From an uncultured Bacteroidales bacterium (GTDB lineage: Bacteria; Bacteroidota; Bacteroidia; Bacteroidales; UBA932), in contig CAMZGD010000003.1 of assembly GCA_947306365.1 (NCBI GenBank), positions 62,001 through 126,000 of the forward strand: a stretch of 64,000 nt of DNA, written 5' to 3'. Of the stretch, positions 9,109 to 16,978 are shown piece after piece; position 1 is the stretch's first letter, and each line of letters opens with the position of its first letter. The translations under genes and the position numbers were made by a program. The notes below the pieces were generated by a model, which ran no database searches, was not told the DNA's origin, and was given only the letters and a program-made list of their open reading frames with translations.

Positions 9109-10560
9109 ATGCATCGTCCGCCTTACCTGTCGTTGACCGCCGTCCTGGCCTGCCTGCTGGCCGCGGTTTCCTGCGCCCCGCATCCACCGGCGCCGTTCGG
9201 CGCCTGCCCCACGCCGCAGCAGGTGGCCTGGCAGCAGATGGAGATGAACCTGTTCTGCCATTTCGGCCCCAATACGTTCACCGGTGCCGAATGGGGCGAC
9301 GGCACCGAGCCGGAAGACAGTTTCAACCCTGCGGACCTCGACTGCCGGCAGTGGGCGGCCACGGCCCGCGCCGCCGGATTCCAGGGCATCATCGTCACCG
9401 CAAAGCACCACGACGGCTTCTGTCTGTGGCCTTCTCCCGAGAGCCGGCACACCGTGGCGCACAGCCGGTGGCGTGACGGGCAGGGCGACGTGCTGCGGGA
9501 ACTCTCCGACGCCTGCGCCGCCGAAGGCATTCGCTTCGGCATCTACATTTCCCCGTGGGACAGGAATGATCCCCGCTATGGTTCCCCCGAATATAACGAC
9601 GCGTTCGTCCGGACGCTGGAAAGCGTGCTGGACGGTACGTACGGCCCCGTGTTCGAACAATGGTTCGACGGCGCGTGCGGCGAAGGCCCCGACGGCAAGA
9701 AGCAGGTTTATGACTGGCCTCGCTTCTTCGATACGGTCCGTCGCCTGCAGCCCGATGCCGTGCGCTTCAGCGATGTCGGGCCCGATTGCCGCTGGGTCGG
9801 GAACGAGCAGGGAGCGGCGGGGCGGAGCAACTGGTCCACGCTGCGGGTGGAAGGCTTCGAGCCGGGTGCTGGCAGTCCCCAGACGGCCGTGCTGAACGGC
9901 GGAACGCCGGGCGCCCCGCATTGGGCCGCCGCCGAGGCGGACGTTTCCATCCGTCCCGGCTGGTTCTGGCGTGCGTCCGAAACGGAAAAGGTGAAAAGCG
10001 TCCAGGAACTGCTGAAGATCTATTATGAAACCGTCGGCCGCAACGCGCTGCTGCTGCTCAACGTGCCGCCGGATACCCGCGGCCGCCTCGACCCGGTCGA
10101 CTCGCTGCGCCTGATGGAATTCCGCGCGGCGCTCGATACGGTCTTCGCCGTCGACCTGGCGGCCGGCGCCACCGTCACGGGCCCTTCGCGCGGAGCGGGC
10201 TTCGAAGCCGCGAATGTGCTGGCTGACGACTACGGCCGCTACTGGGCGCAGCCCGACGGCATGGTCCGGGGAAAACTGACGCTCTCGTTCGACACGCCCC
10301 GCACGTTCAACCGCGTCCTCCTGCAGGAGTACATTCCCCTCGGACAGCGGATCAGCGCCTTCCACGTCGATGCGCTCGACGCCGACGGAACGTGGCGGGA
10401 AATCGCCCGCGAGACGACCGTCGGCTACAAACGCATCGTCCTGACGCCGGACGTCACCGCCCTGGCCGTGCGCGTGGTGATCGACGACGCGCTCGCCTGT
10501 CCGACGCTGTCGCGCATCGGCTTGTTCAACGACACGGTGTACTGCGCTACCGGGAACTGA
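9109..10560 (+). CDS. GH29 alpha-L-fucosidase with C-terminal discoidin-like module
   Basis: The 483-aa lipoprotein (signal ends AAVSC) has the GH29 barrel: FCHFGPNTFTG near the start, VTAKHHDGFCLW with the conserved His pair, and the probable nucleophile Asp in QWFDGACGE (about residue 187). The last 130 residues look like an F5/8-type carbohydrate-binding module (RVLLQEYIPLGQRI, then TLSRIGLF). Sequence style is closer to the GH29-B type (alpha-1,3/1,4-specific), which is inference. It is translationally coupled to the upstream GH3 gene. Its last 14 bases overlap the convergent EamA gene. Confidence 0.9.
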   Translation: MHRPPYLSLTAVLACLLAAVSCAPHPPAPFGACPTPQQVAWQQMEMNLFCHFGPNTFTGAEWGDGTEPEDSFNPADLDCRQWAATARAAGFQGIIVTAKHHDGFCLWPSPESRHTVAHSRWRDGQGDVLRELSDACAAEGIRFGIYISPWDRNDPRYGSPEYNDAFVRTLESVLDGTYGPVFEQWFDGACGEGPDGKKQVYDWPRFFDTVRRLQPDAVRFSDVGPDCRWVGNEQGAAGRSNWSTLRVEGFEPGAGSPQTAVLNGGTPGAPHWAAAEADVSIRPGWFWRASETEKVKSVQELLKIYYETVGRNALLLLNVPPDTRGRLDPVDSLRLMEFRAALDTVFAVDLAAGATVTGPSRGAGFEAANVLADDYGRYWAQPDGMVRGKLTLSFDTPRTFNRVLLQEYIPLGQRISAFHVDALDADGTWREIARETTVGYKRIVLTPDVTALAVRVVIDDALACPTLSRIGLFNDTVYCATGN

Positions 10561-11446
10561 ACACCAGGATCGCCATGCCGACCAGCAGGATCAGCAGGGC
10601 GAGGCCCTTCGAGCGCAGGTGCTTCTCCTTGAAGAAGAGGGCTCCGCAGATGAAGGTGATGATCACCGAACTGCGGCGCAGCATCGATACGACCGAGAGC
10701 ATCGAACCGGAACTGTAGAGCGACAGGAAATACAGGAAGTCCGACATCGTGATGAAGACCGCGATGAGCAGGATGGCCCAGTCGAAGCGGAATTCCGAAT
10801 AGAATCGGCTTTTGGCCAGCCGTCCGAAGACCAGGATCGCCCCGATGATCAGCGCGATGTAGAAATTGCACCAGCTCTGCACGAACATCGGTTTCATCGA
10901 TGCCATCAGGTGCTTGTCCATCAAGGCGCTGATGACGCCGCTGATGACGGCGATCCACATGCAGAAGATCCATTTGTTGCGGGCGAAGTCCACGCCTTCC
11001 TTCTTGCTCGTGCGGCCCAGCAGCCAGAGCGCGAACATCGCGATGAGGATGGCTACCCACTGCCACAGGTTCAGGCGTTCGCCGAAGATCAGGATCGACC
11101 CGATCAGCACGAACACCGGGCGCGACGCCTTGATCGTGCCGGCCGTGGTGATGGGCAGGTTCTTGAGGCCCATCAGGCCGGTGATCCAGGAGATCGACAC
11201 GATGATCGACTTGAGGAAGACCAGCAGGTGCTCGTTCAGCGTCCCGCGCGGGACTTCGAACACGGTTCCGTCGGCCCAGCCCCACCCGAAGATCGAGGAA
11301 AGCATCAGCGGGATGAAAAAGCAGGTCGAAATGGCCGTTGCATAGAAGAGGATGTGAAGGACGTCGTTACGGGTCGAAGCCTGTTTCTTGAATACGTCGT
11401 AGATACCGAGCAGAATCGCGGATCCAACCGCAGCCCAAAGCCACAT
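10547..11446 (-). CDS. EamA/DMT-superfamily transporter
   Basis: This 299-aa integral membrane protein has about ten hydrophobic segments, starting MWLWAAVGSAILLGIYDV, and the two-fold repeated EamA layout of drug/metabolite transporters. The substrate is unknown. It lies 18 bases downstream of the TPR protein gene on the same strand, probably in the same transcript, and its 3' end overlaps the fucosidase 3' end by 14 bases. Confidence 0.85.
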   Translation of the reverse strand: MWLWAAVGSAILLGIYDVFKKQASTRNDVLHILFYATAISTCFFIPLMLSSIFGWGWADGTVFEVPRGTLNEHLLVFLKSIIVSISWITGLMGLKNLPITTAGTIKASRPVFVLIGSILIFGERLNLWQWVAILIAMFALWLLGRTSKKEGVDFARNKWIFCMWIAVISGVISALMDKHLMASMKPMFVQSWCNFYIALIIGAILVFGRLAKSRFYSEFRFDWAILLIAVFITMSDFLYFLSLYSSGSMLSVVSMLRRSSVIITFICGALFFKEKHLRSKGLALLILLVGMAILVFSSR

Positions 11447-11464
11447 AGCGGAAAGAGAATTAGG

Positions 11465-13459
11465 TTATAAATCGTCTTCGGTTTTGCAATATTTCTTGAT
11501 GACGCCATACGCGTCCTGGATGCCGAGTTCGCCGGCCGTGCTCAGGTCGATGCATCCTTTTTCCTTGTCTTTCAGATAGATCAGCACGAGCCCGCGGTTG
11601 TAGAACGCCTCTCCGATGTAGGGGTACAGGTCGATGGCCCGGCTGTATTGCACGATGGCCTCGGGGAGGTCGTTCGACAGGCAGTAGAGGTTGCCCAGGT
11701 TGTAGTAGGTGAACGGGAATTCCGGATTGAGTTCGGCCGCCCGCGTCATGTCGTGGATGGCGGAAGTGTAGTCGTAGCTGCGCGTCACCTGGTCCTGGAC
11801 GCGGGTCCGGACGGTCTTCGCATTGTCGAGCGTCAGCACCTGCACGTTGTTCTCCATCGAGGCGATGAAGTCGATCATCTCGGCCTGCAGGGCGCCGCGG
11901 TTGATGTAGAAGAAGAAGGTCTCCGGCGATTTCTCGATGGCTTCGTCGTAGCACACGAGGGCGGTGTTGAACTGGTTGTTCTCCGCTTCGACGAGCGCCT
12001 TGGCGAAAAGGTTGTCGCTGCTGCGGCTGGCCCGGACGGAACGGTCCACCATCTCGCGGGTACGGCCTGCGTTGCGTAGGGGCTCCTTGGCGGCCGCGCT
12101 GAACTTGACGGCCAGCGGGCTGCGGGCGATGAACGCGTCGAGCACCGCGTCGTCGAACTTGTGGGCGATGGAGGAGAAGCCGCTGACGCTGTCGGCCGGC
12201 TGTACCTTGTACAGCGGCTTGAGCCGGATGTCCACGTCACGGTACTGCAGGAGTTCGTTGTCGAAGTCCTTCTTCGCGAATTCGGCGTCAAGGGCCAGCA
12301 GCCGGTCGTATTTCCGCGCGGTGTCGGCGAAGGCGGCGTGGCCGGTCGAATCGGCGGTCTTGGCCTGGTACTCCCGCACCTTGCGCTGCGCGATGTCGTA
12401 ATCCTGCTTGGCCGACGTGAACTGCCCGAGCTGGCTCTTGGCATACGAACGGTTCATGTAGGCCTTGGCGAAATCGGGGTAGAGGTTGATGGCCTGCGAA
12501 TAGTCGTCCATCGCTTCGCGGTAGCGCCCCAGCTCCAGGAACACGGCGGCCCGGTTGAAATAGGCAAGCACGTTGTTGGGGTTGATGTTGAGCACGCGGT
12601 CGTAGTCGTCGAGCGCGGCGCGGTAGTCGCCCACCTGGGCGTAGATGAGCGCCCGGTTGTAGAGCGTCAGCGCGTTGCCGGGTTCTTCGTCGAGCACCCG
12701 GTCCAGGTCGGCGAGGGCGCCGGCGATGTCCCGCCTGTCGTATTTGAGGATCGCCCGGTTGAAGAACGCGTAGGTGTTGGTGCTGTCCAGGCGCAGGGCC
12801 ACGTCGAGGTCTTCGATGGCCTCGTCGGTCCGTTCCTGCATCGCGTAGACACGCGCGCGGCGCACGTAGCCCTCCGGGTCGAACCGGTTGAGCGAGATGG
12901 CCTTGTTGTAGTCGTTCAGGGCCTGCACCGTATCGTTCAGATAGAGATAGCAGGCGCCCCGGTTGAGGTAGGCGTCGCCTTCCCGGGGCATCTTGCGGAT
13001 GAAGATGTTGAAGTCCTTGATGGCCTTGTCGAACTGCTGCGACAGGAAATAGGTGACGCCGCGGCTGAAGTAGAGGCCGGTGTAGCTGGGACGCAGGTCC
13101 ACCGCCTCCTCCAGGTCCCTGAGGGCCTGGTCGTACTTTCCGATGCGGCTCAGCGTGATGGCGCGGTAGTGGTAGGCGGGGGTGTAGATCGGATTGAAAT
13201 GCAGGGTCCGGTCGAAGTCGCGCTGCGCCCCCACGAAGTCGCCCAGGTTGTACTTGGCGATGCCGCGGAAGAAGTAGGCTTCGTAGACGGTGCTGTCGAG
13301 ATGCGACAGGATGTTGAAACTTTCGATGGCCTGGGCGTACTTGCCGTCGATGAGCGCCTGCCGGCCGTTGTAGTAAAAGTGGTCGAGGTCGTACTGGGCG
13401 AAGGCCGTCCCGATCGAGACGACAGCCAGCAGCAGGAATGTGAGCCCCTTTTTGAACAT
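11465..13459 (-). CDS. Exported TPR-repeat protein
   Basis: The product is 664 aa from the ATG at 13457-13459 (MFKKGLTFLLLAVV...); the longer track start reads through the promoter region. A Sec signal peptide ends GTAFAQ. From about residue 25 there are around ten 34-residue TPR units with the YNRGxAxxxLG / Axxxxx pattern (for example AYFNRAAVFLELGRYREAMD), a middle region without repeats, then two more TPRs at the C-terminus. It is likely a periplasmic or surface scaffold for protein-protein contacts. Downstream is the EamA gene. The -7 box is only five bases from the ATG. Confidence 0.88.
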   Translation of the reverse strand: MFKKGLTFLLLAVVSIGTAFAQYDLDHFYYNGRQALIDGKYAQAIESFNILSHLDSTVYEAYFFRGIAKYNLGDFVGAQRDFDRTLHFNPIYTPAYHYRAITLSRIGKYDQALRDLEEAVDLRPSYTGLYFSRGVTYFLSQQFDKAIKDFNIFIRKMPREGDAYLNRGACYLYLNDTVQALNDYNKAISLNRFDPEGYVRRARVYAMQERTDEAIEDLDVALRLDSTNTYAFFNRAILKYDRRDIAGALADLDRVLDEEPGNALTLYNRALIYAQVGDYRAALDDYDRVLNINPNNVLAYFNRAAVFLELGRYREAMDDYSQAINLYPDFAKAYMNRSYAKSQLGQFTSAKQDYDIAQRKVREYQAKTADSTGHAAFADTARKYDRLLALDAEFAKKDFDNELLQYRDVDIRLKPLYKVQPADSVSGFSSIAHKFDDAVLDAFIARSPLAVKFSAAAKEPLRNAGRTREMVDRSVRASRSSDNLFAKALVEAENNQFNTALVCYDEAIEKSPETFFFYINRGALQAEMIDFIASMENNVQVLTLDNAKTVRTRVQDQVTRSYDYTSAIHDMTRAAELNPEFPFTYYNLGNLYCLSNDLPEAIVQYSRAIDLYPYIGEAFYNRGLVLIYLKDKEKGCIDLSTAGELGIQDAYGVIKKYCKTEDDL

Positions 13460-13481
13460 CTTTGCAAAATTACTATTTTTG
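13451..13481. promoter_or_regulatory. Overlapping divergent promoters, TPR gene (-) and M28 gene (+)
   Basis: Plus strand: TTTG (13451-13454), 19 bases, then TATTTTTG (13474-13481), giving a leader of about 14 bases to the ATG at 13500. Minus strand: TAATTTTG (13465-13472), whose predicted start is within about 2 bases of the TPR ATG. The two promoters interdigitate, so they may compete. Confidence 0.6.
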
Positions 13482-13499
13482 CGATTCATTTGAAACGAA

Positions 13500-14459
13500 A
13501 TGCGGAAAAGTTGTGCCATCCTGTCCGTCCTGGCGGCCTTTCTCGTCTGTACGGGGACGTACGCCCAGTCCCGGGCCCTGCGTACTTACGAGAATCTCGT
13601 GGGTGTCGACGAGCAGCGGCAGATGATGGACTGCCTGACCCACGAGCTGACGGAGGGCCGTGCATCGGGATCGGCGGGGAAGGTGCTGGCCGAGCACTAT
13701 CTCATCAGAAAGTTCCGCGCCATCGGCCTCAAGCCCTGGAACTGGACCTACACGCAGAGTTTCAAGTACAACGACAGCATCGCCATCCGCAACGTGGTGG
13801 GGCTGCTGCCCGCCACGGAACCCACGGACGAATACATCGTCATCGGGGCCCACTACGACCATCTCGGCCGGCTGGGCAGCAGCATCTATCCCGGGGCGGA
13901 CGACAATGCCTCGGGCGTGACCGCGCTGCTTTCGCTCGCCCGGATGTTCGCGGCCATGAAGGCCGACGGAAACGGACCGCGCAAGAACCTGCTCTTCGTG
14001 GCCTTCGACGGCAAGGAACTCGACCTGGCCGGCAGCCGCTACTTCGTCCGGCACCTGTCCGTTCCGCGCGACCGGATCAAGGCGATGGTCAATCTGGATA
14101 TGCTCGGCACCGACCTGGTGCCGCCCCATAAAAACCGGGAGTACCTGTTCATGCTCGGCGAGAACACGCTGCCCGAGCCTTACCGGGGCTATATGTCCTA
14201 TATCTGCAGACGGGCTTTCTACAAGCTGGACCTCGACCTGACGTTCTACGGGAGCAGCCGCTTTTCGAAGATGATGTACGAGAGCGGCGACCAGCACCCG
14301 TTCGCCCGTGCCGGCATTCCCGCCGTCCTCTTCACTTCGGCGTTCCACCAGCATACCTACAAGAAGACCGACACGCCCGACATCATCGATTTCCCGCTGC
14401 TGCGCAAGCGGACCCAGGTCATCTTCCACTTCATCAACCGCCTCTGCGCCGACAACTGA
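13500..14459 (+). CDS. M28 family aminopeptidase
   Basis: The 319-aa product has a signal peptide (ends TGTYAQ) and an M28 zinc-peptidase core. GAHYDHLG and GADDNASGV carry the first zinc ligand and bridging Asp, LLFVAFDGKELDLAGS carries the catalytic Glu region, and a late His appears in SAFHQHTYKKTDT. The motifs fit a di-zinc exo-peptidase exported to the periplasm. A plus-strand promoter with a 19-base spacer lies immediately upstream. It converges with the small membrane protein gene. Confidence 0.9.
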   Translation: MRKSCAILSVLAAFLVCTGTYAQSRALRTYENLVGVDEQRQMMDCLTHELTEGRASGSAGKVLAEHYLIRKFRAIGLKPWNWTYTQSFKYNDSIAIRNVVGLLPATEPTDEYIVIGAHYDHLGRLGSSIYPGADDNASGVTALLSLARMFAAMKADGNGPRKNLLFVAFDGKELDLAGSRYFVRHLSVPRDRIKAMVNLDMLGTDLVPPHKNREYLFMLGENTLPEPYRGYMSYICRRAFYKLDLDLTFYGSSRFSKMMYESGDQHPFARAGIPAVLFTSAFHQHTYKKTDTPDIIDFPLLRKRTQVIFHFINRLCADN

Positions 14460-14470
14460 CCGGGCAGGCG

Positions 14471-14929
14471 TTACTGCTTTTTCCCCTGCTGGCGGGCGAA
14501 TGCCTGCGCGATGCGCTGGGCGGTGCCTTCGTCGGCGGCCCGGCGCACGGCGAGCACGAGCAGGATGATGGCGACCAGCGGGAAGACGGCGCCGACGGAC
14601 AGGGTGTAGACCGATGACATCCGCAGTCCGGTCTGGAGTTTCGTGGTAAAGAAATCCACCAGGATCCAAATCTGGAAGCCCAGCAGCACGATGGCGTTGG
14701 TGATGGCCAGGAAGACCTGGTAGAACGGCTTTTTCGCCGACAGCAGCGTGACGTCGGAAATGATGAACGAAAGGACGATGAACACGATGTAGATCAGCCG
14801 GTCTGCGAACCGGACGGCGTAGTGCTGTCCCGTCTCGGGATTGACGGCGTGGCACACGTCCATTCCGAGCAGCGCGACGACCAGCAGCGCGGCGGCCGCG
14901 ATGAGCCAGTTATGGGGTTTTTTCCACAT
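14471..14929 (-). CDS. Four-helix membrane protein, DUF4293-like
   Basis: The 152-aa protein has four clear membrane segments (for example LIAAAALLVVALLGMDV and AVFPLVAIILLVLAV) and a charged C-terminal tail ending QQGKKQ. Size, topology and the tail after the last helix resemble the Bacteroidetes DUF4293 family, which I recall from memory and could not check. No function is known. Its own -7 box lies seven bases upstream. Confidence 0.6.
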   Translation of the reverse strand: MWKKPHNWLIAAAALLVVALLGMDVCHAVNPETGQHYAVRFADRLIYIVFIVLSFIISDVTLLSAKKPFYQVFLAITNAIVLLGFQIWILVDFFTTKLQTGLRMSSVYTLSVGAVFPLVAIILLVLAVRRAADEGTAQRIAQAFARQQGKKQ

Positions 14930-14936
14930 GATGCTA

Positions 14937-14944
14937 CAAAGATA
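14937..14944 (-). promoter_or_regulatory. -7 box for the DUF4293-like gene
   Basis: The minus strand reads TATCTTTG, a perfect TAnnTTTG ending seven bases before the ATG, so the mRNA leader would be only about 3-4 bases. Confidence 0.55.
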
Positions 14945-14997
14945 GGTTTTTCTTTAAAAATTGTATGGTAAAAGTAAGGAATTTACACTATTTTATG

Positions 14998-15024
14998 TAT
15001 TTTTGTGGACTTATACTTAAGTAT
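14998..15024 (+). promoter_or_regulatory. Hydrogenase operon promoter with palindromic operator candidate
   Basis: TATTTTTG (14998-15005) is a perfect -7 box 53 bases before the hydB ATG. It rules out the ORF-track start at 15005. At the predicted +4 to +16 lies ATACTTAAGTAT (15013-15024), a perfect 12-bp palindrome in an AT-rich leader, a natural place for a repressor to block initiation. The cognate regulator is unknown. Confidence 0.55.
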
Positions 15025-15058
15025 CATTACCAAAAAACTTAACTGTCATAAACAAATA

Positions 15059-16963
15059 ATGAAGATCAAATCGGCAGATGCCCTCGACGGCATCCGGCGG
15101 AAAGCGGCCAAAGCGCTGTCCGTCAGGGAGACGAGCAAACGAACCGGTGCGATGAAGACCAGCGGTCTGGAGCAGGGGACCCCGCATATCCAGATCCTGT
15201 GCTGCGGCGGTACGGGATGCAAGGCTTCTGAAAGCGCAAAGATCGTAGAGAATTTCCATGCGTCGCTCCAGGCTCACGGAATCACCGACAAGGTGGACGT
15301 GATCGTGACCGGCTGCTTCGGATTCTGCGAGAAGGGCCCGATCGTCAAGATCATGCCCGACAACACGTTCTACACCTCGGTCCGTCCCGCGGACGTGGAG
15401 GAGATCGTCACCAGCCACATCATCGGCGGCAACAAGGTAGAACGCCTCCTGTACCTTGATCCCGGCAACGGCCGGCACATCAGCGACTCCAAGCACATGA
15501 ACTTCTACCGCAAGCAGATGCGCGTCGCGCTCCGAAACTGCGGTGTCATCAATCCGGAAGACATCGACGAGTACATCGGACGCTACGGCTACCGGGCCCT
15601 CGCCGAGAGCCTGCAGCGCGACAGCCAGGAGGTGCTCGACGACATCAAGGCCTCCGGCCTGCGCGGCCGCGGCGGCGCCGGTTTCCCGACCGGCACGAAG
15701 TGGGAGATCGCCCGGAAGTTCAAGGCGAAGGACAAGTACGTCGTGTGCAACGCCGACGAAGGCGACCCGGGCGCTTTCATGGACCGTTCCATCATGGAAG
15801 GCGACCCCAACTCGATCGTCGAGGCGATGACCATCTGCGGTTACTGCATCGAGGCGCACCACGGTCTCATCTACATCCGCGCCGAGTATCCGCTCGCCGT
15901 GGAACGCCTGCGGATCGCCATCGCCCAGGCGCGTGAATACGGCCTGCTCGGCAAGAACATCCTCGGATCGGGCTTCGATTTCGACATCGAGATCCGTTAC
16001 GGCGCAGGCGCCTTCGTCTGCGGCGAGGAGACGGCGCTCATCCACTCGATGGAAGGCAAGCGCGGCGAGCCTACGCTCAAGCCGCCGTTCCCGGCCGAAG
16101 CCGGTTATTTCGGCCATCCGACCAACGTGAACAACGTGGAGACCCTGGCCAACATCCCCGTCATCCTGACGCGCGGTCCGAAGTGGTTCTCCTCGATCGG
16201 TACCGAGAAGTCGAAGGGCACGAAGGTCTTCGCCCTCGCCGGCAAGATCAACAACGTGGGCCTGATCGAGGTCCCGATGGGCACGACGCTCCGCGAGATC
16301 ATCTACGACATCGGCGGCGGCGTGAAGAACGGCAAGAAGTTCAAGGCCGTGCAGACGGGCGGGCCGTCGGGCGGCTGCCTCACCGAGAAGCACCTCGACA
16401 TCCCCATCGACTATGAGAGCCTGACGGCTGCCGGTTCGATGATGGGCTCCGGCGGCATGATCGTGATGGACGAGGACGACTGCATGGTGTCGGTCGCCAA
16501 GTTCTATCTCGAATTCACGGTGGGCGAGTCGTGCGGCAAGTGCACGCCCTGCCGCATCGGCAACAAGCGCATGCTCGAGATCCTGACCCGCATCACCGAA
16601 GGCAAGGGTGAAATGGCCGACCTCGACAAGCTCCAGGAACTGGCGACGGTCATCAAGGACTCCGCCCTCTGCGGTCTCGGACAGACTTCGCCGAACCCGG
16701 TGCTCTCGACGCTCGCCAATTTCCGCGACGAATACGTGGAGCACGTGCGCGCCCACAAGTGCCGTGCGAAGAAGTGCAAGGCGCTGCTTACCTATACCAT
16801 CGACCCGCAGCGCTGCAAGGGCTGCTCGGCCTGCCTCAAGTCCTGCCCCGCGCAGGCCATCATGGGCGAGAGCCGCAAGCCGCACGTCATCAATCCGTAT
16901 GTCTGCATCCGTTGCGGCATGTGCCTGTCGCGCTGCCATTTCGGTGCCATCTCCGTAATCTAG
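15059..16963 (+). CDS. hydB: [FeFe] hydrogenase subunit HydB (NuoF-like, FMN/NADH and Fe-S)
   Basis: The product is 634 aa from ATG 15059. An N-terminal thioredoxin-like [2Fe-2S] domain has CCGGTGC (about residue 48) and TGCFGFCEKGP. The NuoF core follows, with GRGGAGFPTGTKW (about residue 202) and GEETALIHSMEG (about residue 321) for FMN/NADH. The [4Fe-4S] motif ESCGKCTPCRIG is near residue 489, and a C-terminal two-cluster ferredoxin domain has CKGCSACLKSCP and CIRCGMCLSRC. This is the architecture of the beta subunit of trimeric bifurcating hydrogenases, which oxidise NADH and reduced ferredoxin together to make H2. Bifurcation here is inferred from the family. First gene of hydBAC. Confidence 0.93.
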   Translation: MKIKSADALDGIRRKAAKALSVRETSKRTGAMKTSGLEQGTPHIQILCCGGTGCKASESAKIVENFHASLQAHGITDKVDVIVTGCFGFCEKGPIVKIMPDNTFYTSVRPADVEEIVTSHIIGGNKVERLLYLDPGNGRHISDSKHMNFYRKQMRVALRNCGVINPEDIDEYIGRYGYRALAESLQRDSQEVLDDIKASGLRGRGGAGFPTGTKWEIARKFKAKDKYVVCNADEGDPGAFMDRSIMEGDPNSIVEAMTICGYCIEAHHGLIYIRAEYPLAVERLRIAIAQAREYGLLGKNILGSGFDFDIEIRYGAGAFVCGEETALIHSMEGKRGEPTLKPPFPAEAGYFGHPTNVNNVETLANIPVILTRGPKWFSSIGTEKSKGTKVFALAGKINNVGLIEVPMGTTLREIIYDIGGGVKNGKKFKAVQTGGPSGGCLTEKHLDIPIDYESLTAAGSMMGSGGMIVMDEDDCMVSVAKFYLEFTVGESCGKCTPCRIGNKRMLEILTRITEGKGEMADLDKLQELATVIKDSALCGLGQTSPNPVLSTLANFRDEYVEHVRAHKCRAKKCKALLTYTIDPQRCKGCSACLKSCPAQAIMGESRKPHVINPYVCIRCGMCLSRCHFGAISVI

Positions 16964-16978
16964 AAGCATAAGAAGGAA

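Noticed and set aside
8665-10365. 566-aa minus-strand ORF opposite GH3 and GH29
   Set aside because: Crosses two real genes and shows only compositional bias.
12161-14131. 656-aa plus-strand ORF opposite the TPR gene
   Set aside because: Antisense to TPR repeats and running into another frame of the M28 gene; repeat pattern explained by the TPR codons.
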